Assembly: GCA_947646735.1 (NCBI GenBank)
Contig: CANTFK010000228.1
Coordinates: forward strand, 124,001-188,000
Source of the DNA: Peronospora farinosa
Taxonomy: Eukaryota; Oomycota; Peronosporomycetes; Peronosporales; Peronosporaceae
DNA: 64,000 bases
Direction: 5' to 3'
The first letter of the stretch is position 1. The number at the start of each line of letters is the position of its first letter. The notes beneath the pieces were generated by a model. The model did no database searches. It was not told the origin of the DNA and saw nothing but the letters and a program-made list of their open reading frames with translations. Below, in pieces: positions 41,655 to 52,268 of the stretch. The translations under genes were made by a program, and so were the position numbers.

Positions 41655-43826
41655 ATGGAGAAGCGCAAGCAGCCGATCGATATTCAATACAAGCAGCTCC
41701 TGGGTAGGCAAAACAAGCTCATTGCACTCGTTGTCTACGTCAATTTTAACATGATGTTGTTTGTAATTACTTAGAGGCACTAGTGGATCGCCGTATTGTG
41801 CCCAACAAGTGGCTGGAGCAGCACAAACAAATCCGTGATGCCATCGCCGCACTGTATCAGGAACTGCCTCTGGCCAGCGATCAGCTGGTCAAATTCCGCG
41901 CTAAGAAGCCGATACATGATAATATCAACTACTTTGACTGCAAGTTTATTTTCCAGTGTCTCGAGCAGTCGAAAGAAGGCGCAGCGAAGAATCTCTTTGG
42001 TCAGGTGTGACGACCGATCATTCATCGATTGCCAGTATAGGAGACATAGTTGACGTGTTTATATGATTATATTGTAGTATACATCACCCGTACTGAAGCA
42101 GTGGAATGCTCTGATCCGTCAGTATGAGAAGAAGAATATCTACGCGGCCGAGACGGCACGTCTTATCGCACAGAACACGGCGTTTGAGATGTAGGTGATG
42201 TTTGGAGTAAGACAGGCGTGTTTGGTAGACTTAGATAGATTTTTTTGTATTTGTAATGATTAGTCCATTCTTGAAAAAGTCGATCGTGCAGAACGAGAAA
42301 CAAGTTGCAGACAACAATCGCAAAATAGCGGTAAGCACGCAATTTATTGTCATTGTTGAGGATGGTTCTGTACTGGTTGTGTTTGAAAAGTCTTAATGCG
42401 CTTTCTAAGTTTAGGACCTGACTAGAAGTATTGCGGAATACAAGCGCAAACTTAAGGTCTCGTGTGCTGACATGGGCATTGCGGTGCGTCTCGGTTTCTT
42501 GGTTTCTTATAGCGCTAGCTTACGAATGTTTCTGAATATTTTACTGCTACACAGGGAGAACATTTTCGTGACGAATTACGGCGTTTGCCACTAGAGTTAC
42601 CTAACATGTTCAAGAAAGTGGCGGAGTCAATCTGTTGCAATGAAATTGCTAGTGCTATCGAGTACCATCAGGCTCTCCAGACTTTTCTGCATGACTGTGA
42701 GGTCCCTGCCATACAACCCATCACAGAATCCTCAACCTCGACTTCTTTAAAAAAGGCCAAGAAGAGCAAGAAGAAGGGCAAGAAGCTAATTGAAGTAGTT
42801 GAAGAAAGTGGGTCTACAACAGATGAACCATTTGAGCTGGTTGTAGCGCCGCACAATTTTTTTGATGCGCTTAAGGAACTCTGTAGTGCAAGTGACGAGC
42901 TGAATGATGCAAATGCGACTTTGCATTTCGAAGCGGAGGCAGAAGATATCGGCTGGGATATTTCGCTTGGCGAGAGCGACACGGCTGATGGGAGCGGAAT
43001 TGACTGGGGTATTGAAACAGTCGCGTCGACAGAACCTGCTGCTGCAGCTGAAGATACGCCTGTCGAGATCGATTGGAATATACCAACTTCGGACGTGGTG
43101 GAACCTGTCAGTGAAATGAACGATACTGAAGGGACAGACGTAGTGGAAACGGTGCCATATATGCCTGATTCTGCCGAAAAGATTACCCGTGTAGGACTTC
43201 TGGATCAAAGTGAATTCCGCACTCGTGCTGTCAATGATCTCCTGGAGCTGCGAGCGTTTCTCCGCCAGCGACTATTGGAGCTCTCTGGAAGTGATTCTGT
43301 TGCCTTCGCCAATCAGTTTCAGGGCTCTTCTCGTAAGGATTCCATCTTACATCTTTTTTAATCGAGTGCTGACAAGATTATGTTGTGCTGTATTGGTGCA
43401 AGTAGCGCTATTAGAACAGCAGAGCTCGGCTAAGATCGAGGAATTGCAAGCTGTGGTGGACAAAGCTTTATCCTTGCTGACGGACAAACGCCTGCAGCAG
43501 CTGTTACTCATTAAGACGTCAGAGCGATATTTGGACAGACACGTGGCAAGCCTGGAAATGTTGACCAAACACATGGACAAGTGCCGCCGTGAAATTCACG
43601 CTTTGGAGGACAAGAACATTGCTTTAATTGATGCCACGAAGAACGTCCAACCTCAGATCAATTCACTTGTCACCACAACGAAGAAGCTGAAGAAAGAGGT
43701 ACGGAGCTGGCTCTTGATGAAGCATTTCCAAATAACTAACTCTCGATTGTACAGCTGGAAGCTGTGCTGCCGTCTCTGTTCATGGGATACAAAGTGAACG
43801 TCGTAGGTGAAGTCAACAGTCTTTAG
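41655..43826 (+). CDS. CDK5RAP3/C53, UFM1-ligase adaptor and ER-phagy receptor
   Basis: Eight exons: 41655-41703, 41775-42004, 42078-42190, 42264-42330, 42415-42483, 42555-43332, 43403-43698, 43755-43826; 557 aa, phases all consistent. It follows CDK5RAP3 from end to end: PIDIQYKQLL at the start, LVDRRIVPNKW, KNLFGQ, the helical C-terminal part (RYLDRHVASLEMLTKHM) and a short final segment ending MGYKVNVVGEVNSL. The central disordered part holds three motifs, DIGWDI, IDWGIE and IDWNIP, matching the shuffled UFIM/AIM sites (IDWG) that bind UFM1 and ATG8. In plants and animals C53 works with UFL1 and DDRGK1 at the ER to modify 60S ribosomes with UFM1 and to trigger ER-phagy when ribosomes stall. 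The sequence implies an active UFMylation pathway here. Confidence 0.9.
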
Positions 43827-43998
43827 TGCAAAGGTATTCATTCTAAAGCCGAATGCAAAATCATTGAAAGTAAGATGCAAAGCAGTTTGGGGTACTCATA
43901 CGAATCATTGACTACACAACATGTAGACTAGATAGATGCTTGTCGCGTGAGGTCCTACACCTTTGATGAAAGCCGACAGAAGCTCGCTCAATACTGTC

Positions 43999-44472
43999 TT
44001 ACGCCATCACGAGCGCAAACAGAATCATAAACGCGGTCACCGCAGACGCCATCTCGATCGAAGCCGCGTTGGATGCTTCGTCATTAACAGAGTTCGACCC
44101 TGCCGACTTACTGTTGTCTTTGTCGTTGTCGCCCACTGCTCCATCAAAGAACATGACGCTGCCAGAGCCAGAGTAGCTTTGCGCGAGGTTATCAGGCAAT
44201 AGCACCATGATCGTTGTGGGTGCTTCTGTGTCATTTGTCGTGCTTGCAGCAGATGCGGAAGCGCCGGTAGTAGACCCATCACTTTCAAGCTCTGTGCCAG
44301 GCAAGTCCATCGTGGCTTGGATGCGTCGCAACGCGTTTGGTGGGTGGACAGCATCAAATTCAGTAGCAGGATTTTCAACATCAGCTACCGGTTCCCACTC
44401 GAAACCAGTGACGCAGATTGTTTCGAACATTGCGGCGACGAAAAATGTGAGGATGAATTGGGACGGCTTCAT
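43999..44472 (-). CDS. Small GPI-anchored secreted protein
   Basis: 157 aa from the ATG at 44472, chosen because it begins the signal peptide (MKPSQFILTFFVAAMF) and sits about 40 bases after an INR match. The upstream in-frame extension is untranslated leader. The mature part is short, with one FEWEPV segment, then a Thr/Ser/Ala-rich, probably O-glycosylated stalk. The C-terminus has small residues (SNAAS) then a hydrophobic tail (AVTAFMILFALVMA) ending the protein, the classic GPI-anchor signal. Only one or two Cys occur after the leader. No family recognised; likely a cell-surface or wall protein. Confidence 0.75.
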   Translation of the reverse strand: MKPSQFILTFFVAAMFETICVTGFEWEPVADVENPATEFDAVHPPNALRRIQATMDLPGTELESDGSTTGASASAASTTNDTEAPTTIMVLLPDNLAQSYSGSGSVMFFDGAVGDNDKDNSKSAGSNSVNDEASNAASIEMASAVTAFMILFALVMA

Positions 44473-44513
44473 CACGAGGTTGGTGGAGACAATGAGGCTT
44501 GGAGTGTTAAAGA

Positions 44514-44529
44514 AAATTGGATAATGAAC
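44514..44529 (-). promoter_or_regulatory. Oomycete initiator (INR) core promoter
   Basis: On the minus strand GTTCATTATCCAATTT, one base different from the INR at 1708-1723, lies about 42 bases upstream of the ATG at 44472. It supports that start. Confidence 0.75.
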
Positions 44530-44592
44530 ACTGAATAAGCAATTGTAATCAACTTCATGCACAGACCAGTTCAAGTCGGCTTCTTTCATCAC

Positions 44593-45453
44593 TCTTGTCT
44601 CTTACACTGTACCCACAGTGCATTTCTTAACCATCACTCTCACTTTGTTGCCTACGCAACCATCCTTTATTGTTGCTGCTTCGTGAGCTAAGAGGCTTTT
44701 AGATCTGTCACTTCATCACCTCACAAATCAGAGCCTGTGACGGTATCGATCAGTTTCCACCCACCCATCGACAATTTTGTCGCTTGCTCAAACTGCTTGT
44801 GCTACCAAATCGACATCAGGGTCAAACCGGATACACTCTTCAGGTTGTTGCAGCATACATTAGTTCGTATGTCAGACTTTTGCGTGTCCGAGCTTTGAAT
44901 TTACCAGCTCATTAATGCTACTGATGACCGTGTTGACCGGTTGCCTCGATATAATTGTTTAAAAGTTGCAGGAGTCTGGTACTTCCTCCTGAGTCTGAAT
45001 AGAAACACTGGTACTTGATCGAATGTGGTGGATGTACGTGTTGGGAGTGAATGGATCGTCTGCTGAGGTAGGTGTGCTGAGTTGCGAAGAAGGGGAGGGC
45101 TACATTATGGCTACAGATAATGACACTGAATACTTAGTCAAGTATACTTATCTGTCCGGTTAGTGGAAAGTACTATAATAATAATTTAGAATATGATTAT
45201 TAATCTGTTTGTGCACGATTTGGTATTACTTGATGTAGTGTCATATATATTACTAAATCAAGTAGTACTATATGTCATATATGACACTACAATATTGATA
45301 ATACAGTATCTGTTTCGGAACAAATTGTAGAAATGGCTCGTAATCGTCTGCGTGGTAAGTTTAAGGCGTCTGCTGTGTTACCTAAGCAACAAAGCAGTCA
45401 TTTTAACACCGTTTAGGGCAACGACATCGCATTGAGTAGGTAGTAGGTCCCCA
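44593..45453. other. AT-rich intergenic region
   Basis: No gene seen. It contains a hairpin-forming inverted repeat (45234-45291). An ATG at 45333 followed by a GTAAG donor could be an upstream exon of the RS protein gene, but the following acceptors run into stops. Confidence 0.45.
45234..45291. repeat. Perfect 15-bp inverted repeat
   Basis: TGTAGTGTCATATAT at 45234-45248 is perfectly complementary to ATATATGACACTACA at 45277-45291, with 28 bases between. The interior holds further short pairing (ACTTGAT upstream, ATCAAGT inside). It could be a tiny MITE remnant or an RNA/DNA hairpin. Confidence 0.85.
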
Positions 45454-46044
45454 ATGCGCTCCCATGCTCGGTCAAGATCTCGGTCTCGATCAAAGGAGAA
45501 ATCTTCTAGGTCAGTCTTACTCTTATCTATCTAAATCCATTGAGCCAAAACTTACTCCTCTCTACGCTTCAGCCGTGCCGAACATCGGTCGAGAGGTCGA
45601 GAGCGTCATGGTGAAACACGCTCTCCTCGTCGCAGCAGCCACAGACAAAAGCACGAGCGCCATGTCTCCGCGTCTCGGAGCAGGAGCAGATCGTCCGATG
45701 TGGGCTCAAGTGACAGCAGCAGAAAGGAGAGGAAGAGATCGCACCAGTCGAAGAAGAGGAAGAAACACCGGAGCTTCGATGATAAGAAGCGCAAGCATAA
45801 GTTGTCCGAGTCTAAGAAGAAAAGTCAGAAAAAGAATGACCGGAAGCAAAGCCACAAGAAGAGTCGCCGTAGACATGGACACGACGACGATTCGTCTTCG
45901 TCTTCTTCGTCCGACTCAGACACCATTCGAAGTGCGATCTCAGGAAAGAAAATCAAGCGCAAGCTGGATCGATCGGCAGCAGACGTACAAGGTCAAAAGA
46001 GTCGCCAGCAGCTGCTGCAATTCTATAACGGTATGTTCGATTAG
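45454..46044 (+). CDS. Arg/Ser- and Lys-rich nuclear protein
   Basis: Two exons, 45454-45509 and 45573-46044 (63-base GT-AG intron), 175 aa. The N-terminal part is RS-dipeptide rich (HARSRSRSRSKEK, SASRSRSRSSD). The middle is Lys-rich (KRSHQSKKRKKH), then a poly-Ser/Asp block. The only folded-looking segment is the C-terminus, KIKRKLDRSAADVQGQKSRQ then LLQFYNGMF. Such composition suggests a splicing or nuclear-speckle protein. I do not recognise the family. The longer open frame starting at 45464 in another frame has no such pattern and is rejected. Confidence 0.65.
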
Positions 46045-46751
46045 GACGATAGCTTTTTTGTCGTGTCAGCAGATACGAACTAGTGCACACAAGAGCACTT
46101 AGAAGTAATACCTAATAAAGATGCAGATCTCTTTGTCTTTGGCACGATAAATGCTCGTTTACAAAACGTCTATGGATTACTATGCGGTAAGTGGTGACAC
46201 CAACATCGCCCGCAAACTTTGCTGTCGCAGCCATGACGCTATATAAGCAGAATCAACCTGCACCAGTTGATTCTGATGACACGGCTGTCAAGTCGCACCA
46301 ACCCATGCAACGCTACTTAGAGCTTGATGAACCACAGCTGCTAGTGTGATGAAAGATGCTCTGATTTACGCAATCTCTGAGCCAATAACGCTTTAGATGG
46401 TACTACAAAGAGATAAAAAGTCGTTTAAAACAACTAAATGACTTCATAACTACGGTGTTTATGACATTGTGAATGATAAAGACGTAGTTGTGTACGGGGT
46501 ATTGCCTTCAGACTGAAGAAAAGGACGTTAGTTTTACGACAGTCATCTGAGCAGACCACAGGCCCGCGGTGGTGAGAATCGAGAAACCAAAAAGCTCTGA
46601 TACTTCTACCATCATCAGATTTTTATTTACATGTGGAGACCATTTAAATCCAAGACTCGAAGACATCAATTCACTGAGTATGATAGTGAAAACCTCTTCA
46701 ATCCAATAAGAAAGAAATACCAATTTTGAAAGTCTGTGATTGCTGAAGAGA
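46045..46751. other. Intergenic stretch with a possible micro-ORF
   Basis: An ATG at 46151 opens MLVYKTSMDYYA before a GTAAGT. After a CAG near 46230 another ATG opens a 38-codon frame (MTLYKQNQ...). A tiny spliced gene is possible, but phases do not join cleanly. Otherwise nothing is seen. Confidence 0.3.
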
Positions 46752-47618
46752 ATGGACACGGCGCTTAGCGAGGCCTTGCGGCGGGGCAATCCAGTGGTGT
46801 TTTTCGACGTCTCTATTGGGGGTGCACCCGTCGGCCGCCTACGTCTAGAGCTGTTCAAGAAGGACTGCCCGCGCACGGTCGAGAACTTCAGGTAAGTCAT
46901 GTATGTAATCTGGCTGACTGTAGACGACTCAAATGGACGACTAATGTGGTGGTTTGTTTTCTGCTCGCGTACTTCTTCGATACAACAGACAATTTTGCAC
47001 CGGTGAATACAAGTAAGAGCACGTAGGTGCTAGTATTGAGCATGAAACGTGAGACTGATACACGTTGCTGTTATGCTTTTGGTCGTGCGTTGTCGTAAAT
47101 GCACAGGAAATCAGAGCTGCCAGTGGGCTACAAGGGCTCCACGTTTCACCGTGTTATCAAAGAGTTTATGGTACAAGGTGGAGATTTTTTGAAAGTAAGA
47201 CGTGCTGTTCATGTGTGGTTTCAGGTGTCGTTTCTTGTGATATTAACGTTACGTGGTGGTAGGGCGACGGTACCGGTCGAATCAGCATTTATGGCGACAA
47301 ATTTGAAGATGAGAACTTTATTCACAAGCATACGGAGGCAGGATTGTTATCAATGGTAAAGTCTACCTTGTTTCTTGTGCACTACATGCTATTTTCTCAG
47401 ACAGTTTACTGCAGGCGAATAGCGGGCCAGGGTCAAATGGCTGCCAGTTTTTCCTCACGTGCGCGCCATGCGACTGGCTAGACGGAAAGCACGTGGTCTT
47501 TGGCAAGGTACTAGACTCGACATCGATGTTACTGCTGCGTAAGATGGAGAGTGTGCCTGTGGAGCACACTAGTAAGCCTAAATTAGCTATTACTGTCACC
47601 GAATGTGGAGAGCTTTAG
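46752..47618 (+). CDS. Cyclophilin H, spliceosomal peptidyl-prolyl isomerase
   Basis: Five exons: 46752-46891, 46989-47012 (a 24-base micro-exon), 47107-47194, 47263-47355, 47415-47618; 182 aa. Features: [53 protein letters not shown] and [12 protein letters not shown], the standard cyclophilin active-site set (R, F, Q, W, H all present). [14 protein letters not shown] at the end and the start [11 protein letters not shown] match PPIH rather than cytosolic CypA. PPIH binds the U4/U6-associated PRP3/PRP4 proteins of the tri-snRNP. The exon starting at 47263 uses a TAG acceptor right after a GGTGG stretch. Assignment to the H subfamily is from remembered motifs. Confidence 0.9.
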
Positions 47619-47876
47619 GCAATAAGAAACACCAAGATACTGTTGTTGCTGTTACTTCAATTAAAAAAACCTCATTCGTTTTACTGGACGAGAACGTAAG
47701 GTTTTATTTCATCAGGATATCTTGCAGGGGGCCCCATTGATTTTGTTTTTGCTAAGTAAAGGAGGAGACCATCACTCCTTTTTTAAACCTACAGCAAACG
47801 CCACGCATTTCGCTTTGCGTCGCCCACAGCGAGCTCTTTGCCCCCCCCCTCCATCCGCAGAAAACACATTAGAAAC

Positions 47877-50800
47877 ATGAGTAAACGTGACTACTTTCTT
47901 CAAAAAGGTCTCGAGATGCAGCGCCTTGACGAACAGATTTCCATCGCCCCCGCAGGCGGCAGCGTATCGCGCGAAGTAAGACGCGTCTTTTTTTTCTCAC
48001 CTAATGACTTGACATTACTATGCACATACTAACTTGCTATTGTTTGACAGGTGACCAAATACCGTGAGCTATGCCCACCCGGCATCCCAGACATTCAGAT
48101 CCAGAAGATGATTGGTCAGTGCAAAGGTGACGCCCAACGCATGGAGAACGTCATTAGCGAACTGTGGGAAGACTATCGCGGCCACGGTCATGATGATGCC
48201 TGGGCCACTGTTATCAAAAAGACCACCAAGAAGAAACACGTGCGTTTTTTCTCTTTATAGTTTATTAGAGACGTGGTTTGACCTCACGGCTGACCTCATG
48301 CTGACAATCGTGTGCAAACTTCTTTTCTCCTTCTTTTGTATCCATTTTTACTGCAGGACAATTTATCGCAGCGCTCGTATTCGTCACAGAAGACACAAAA
48401 ACAGGACGATAAAGCAGATGCATCGCAGAATGGTGACGCACAGCCCTCCAGGTCGTTGGAGCGGTTTTCTACGCGAGGCCGTGGCAGTATGAGAGGCCGA
48501 GGCATGACCTCCTCACGGGGTGGACGGGGAGGCCGTGGTGGTCGTAATCATGGCGGAGCTGTCGTAGCCACCGGTAGCACGCGTGCAAACCGTAGCGGTG
48601 ATAACGAAGATGACAATCCGGAGAATGACGACAACTTTACCGACGGTACCGGCCCCTTCCACGAATCTCGTGTGCAGCAATCATCGAAAGCGGCTAAAGA
48701 CTCGAAAAGAGACCGTGGAGCAAAGTTTATCAGTAAAACGACACCCTCGCAGCCTGTTGCTCAGGCTCCTCCTGTAGTTCACCCCGTATTGACAGGCGCT
48801 TGGACTAAAAAGCTGAATGTATCCAGCGTACCTGCAACTCCCAGACCTGTAGAACCCATAGCCACACCCGCTCCTGCATCGGCACCTGCATCTGCAACGG
48901 AACCCAAGCCAGCGGAGAAACCGTCGACACCGGCTACAGAAGCTGAGGCTGTTGCCGTTACTTCCACACCTGAGGACTACCAACTAGCCAGCCCGAAGAA
49001 GAAAGTTCAGCAGGAAAAGAAGAAGAGTAAGAAGACGCAGACATCCAGCACAAAGGAAGCAGGTGAGGAAAGTGTTGTTGTCAAAAAGTCTGAAGTGCTG
49101 AGCGTCGTGGACAAGATAGCCAGTCCTGACGCTTCTCCGAAGAACAATGCTGAAAAGAAGAAGACAGAAACTGTGGAGACCACGGTAGAAAGCTCTGCCT
49201 CAAATATTGCTGCTGGATGGGGCTCCCTAGATGTGTCCACGTCAACGGTGGACGAATGGTCTTCGTCTGCTCCTGCAGATGCCACGGAGCCTAACAAGAT
49301 ATCGGCTTCGAATGCATGGGTGCGTGGTAGTCCTATCCTCTCTCCTCCTGCCAGCAAAAGAAATGCCCCTGCACTGAAGTCGCCGGATGCCGATGCAAGG
49401 GCGAACGTTGTACCGGAATCTCCGAAGGATACTGATGTCCCTCGTTCTAGCGGATCGGCGTCGACGAGTCCTCGGCCGTACCTTAAGATGGGCAAGTGGG
49501 ATAGCGCCGCAACGCCGAACCTGTCACTTCAGTTTGGTAGCTTTTCGCTGAGTGGCATGGATTCACTTGAGCCTACATCGCCGCATGGTTGGGCCTCGAC
49601 GACTACAACTACTACGACATCCAGCTCGAACAATGGCGACAAAACCGTAACTTCATTTGCCACGAACCAAAATGCGTGGGGTACCACTGCCGCGTCGCCA
49701 AAGAAAACAGTGTCATCACCCCGCAATGAGCAGCCTCGTGTGCAGGAAGGATCTGTTACAAAAGCTACAGCTTCTGCGCCTCCAGGACTATCAGTGGACT
49801 CGGGCCGTATGACTCCTCCTACAGGACAGTCTCCTCGGTATGCACCATCGGCTCCATCTCCTGCATCTCTGCCTAAGCCTGATGAAGTTAAGCGTGGCAC
49901 CCCTACACGCGTTCAGGGAGGACCATTTCAAACTCAAGGCGGAGCTGCGGCACAGACAAATAAAATGAACATCGGCTACGGCACGGGCCTATACCAAGCA
50001 TCTTATGGCCAGTACGCGATGGATCTTGGTCGCACTGCTGCGGCCTCAACCCCAGGCCAGCTCGCAACTACCTCTGGGACTCCGAAAAGCGTTGGTGCTC
50101 GCGGTAGTGCTCAAGTTGCGACTCAATCTCCTACACGCAGTCAACATCCCGTGGCACAGATGCAGCAGATCCCGCTGCAACAACAATCACAGCAGCATCA
50201 ACAGCATCAACAGCAACAGATCCAGCAGCACGCACAGCAGAAACAAAGTCAGCAGCAACAAGGTCAGCAACCGCAGCAGAGCCAGACTCAGCAGCAAACA
50301 GCTGCCCAGTTGCACCAGCAAACTCAGGCTGGCATGCAACAGGGCTACCACTACGCTCCTCCTCCCCCGCCAGGCATGGCGCTGCCGTACAATCCGTACA
50401 ATTATGCCGGGTACTATCAGGGCTATGGCTACTACCAGAACCCGCAGGTTCGTATTTGTTGCTTGTTTTGATTTTGATGTGACGAATGTGCTCACGATAT
50501 TCTACGCTGTTGTTTGTATTCCTGCCCAGTTTGCGCAGTACAGCCCGCGAACGCAGTATCCGCCACGTGGCAGCGTGCCATATGGTGTTGAAGGGCCTGT
50601 GCCGGGATTTTCGAACCCGCCGAATATGCCTTATCAGGACCAGCACATGCTGGCCCAGCAGCATGAGTACGCCGGAGCCGTACCCCAAGGTTTCGGCGAA
50701 ATTAATACTGCGTACATGCAGCAGCCGTCAATACAGCAGCAGGGTGGCCACCACCACCACGGTCACTCGAGTGGCTCGCAGAACCACAGCAAGGGTGGTT

Positions 50801-51180
50801 CCGCTTCTGCTGTTGGGGGTGCTGGCGCACAGCACTCACACGGCCAGCGCGGTAATGCAGGGATGCAGGGTTATCAGAACGCAGGAGGTCGTGACCACGC
50901 ATCGCCACCGGTGCCTAACGCTTCAGCGGCCATGACCGGTTCGTACGGCCAGCACTACGGCTGGGCGGGTAATTACGGAGCCCAACCTGTCGGCGGCTGG
51001 AGCCACATGATGCCCCAGGGCTACCAGCAGTCGCCGTCCCAACAACAACAACAGCAAGTTCCGCAACAACAGCAGCAGCCAAACGCGCACCAACAGAGCT
51101 ATCACCAATACGGCAACAACAGTGCCCAGGCTAGCAACATTGCGAATGACGTGAACCAAGCACGCTGGAGCAGCTCGTAG
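47877..51180 (+). CDS. CUE-domain, Gln-rich protein (Def1/UBAP2-like)
   Basis: Four exons: 47877-47975, 48051-48239, 48357-50447, 50530-51180; 1009 aa. Exons 1-2 hold a small helical ubiquitin-binding-type module (PPGIPDIQIQKMI, then RMENVISELWEDYR), closest to the CUE/UBA segment of yeast Def1 and of UBAP2-type proteins. An RGG-rich patch follows (RGRGSMRGRGM, RGGRGGRGGR). Then come long disordered Pro/Ala/Thr/Ser regions and Gln-rich tracts near 50170-50310 and 51040-51090 (CAG/CAA-coded). Aromatic and Gly/Tyr-rich stretches (YNPYNYAGYYQGYGYY) suggest phase separation. Yeast Def1 promotes RNA polymerase II degradation at DNA damage; the RGG and Gly/Tyr content also fits an RNA-granule protein. 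Function is inference. Confidence 0.75.
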
Positions 51181-52268
51181 GCAAGCGCTTGTGGGCGAAC
51201 GACACATGCTGCGCTTCGGCCGGCCAGTCGTGTGTCGTGTGACTAATCGCCCCTACATCTTAGCTAGGTAATGAGAGCAAATGGGCATATCGCGTGCGTC
51301 AGTAGCGGCGCACGAGTCGAGGGGAGGAGGACGAAATAACGATACGAGTCGAAGCTGTATGACTAAGAGGGAAACGAAGCGTTCATTCCATCATCGACAT
51401 GAAGGTTGTCTACGACAATTGCCACAATTTTGAAAGATCTAGGAATAAACATGCTGCACGCACAAACGTTTGGCTGTTGACGCTAAATGAACGTAATCCT
51501 ACTCTCACAAGAAGCAATCACAAGGACAACAATACACCACTTGATTCAAGTCTCGAAGGCAAATGGATGTCCAGTAACAATAATCCTCACTTCTCAAACA
51601 AATCCAATCTCGCTTGCACAGGACATCTCGTCTGCTGTCTGTTGCCTGATTGAAGATCCTCCTCCCACCTGCATCGACAAGCGACGTAGCAACAGTCCGG
51701 GCTTCGCCACATCCATAACGCAGCCGCCACTTACCTCCTCACTCTGTCCTCAGGCAGAGAGAGGCTCAGTTGCGCTTCCACAATATTGGTCGGAACGTTA
51801 CATTAACTTCAAGTGCCCAAAAGTCGCCCAAGTCTACAAAAGACGTTTAACAAAAGTAGCGCAATGCAGTCGGCAGAGGCTCTTCACAGCCGCCGCTTGG
51901 CGTCACACGATACAAGAATTCTTTCGTTCGATTGTATGTCATTGTATTGACTGCACTAGACGCTGTGACATTTAAGGCCGCGTTTTCTGCGACTGATTTG
52001 CTTTCACTATGATTTCTCAAGGAACGTTGTATAATTTTGACGACTGTTCAAGATCCACTCTCCCGTCTGACGCAAAACGGCCTGATATGCCCATCCTCCA
52101 TTTTTTTTAGTTCAACACAACAGCAACCGCGCACTGAACGAAGAACTGACACTGTGACTTTTTCTCCCTAAGACACAAGGTACAAAGCGATAATCACATT
52201 AAGAAGTCGTCATAACTCTATAAAAGATACCAACCAATCGGAGCCAATTAGCCACCGATCTTCTCTCC
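51181..52268. other. Intergenic region, 3' leader side of the Gln-rich gene
   Basis: Presumed 3' UTR, then non-coding. The open frame 51487-51975 has no domain-like sequence. No element or RNA gene is seen. Confidence 0.5.

Noticed and set aside
45464..46102. Plus-strand 212-codon ORF over the RS gene
   Set aside because: It is in another frame than the RS/Lys-rich reading, whose composition and clean splice junction make that the real gene.
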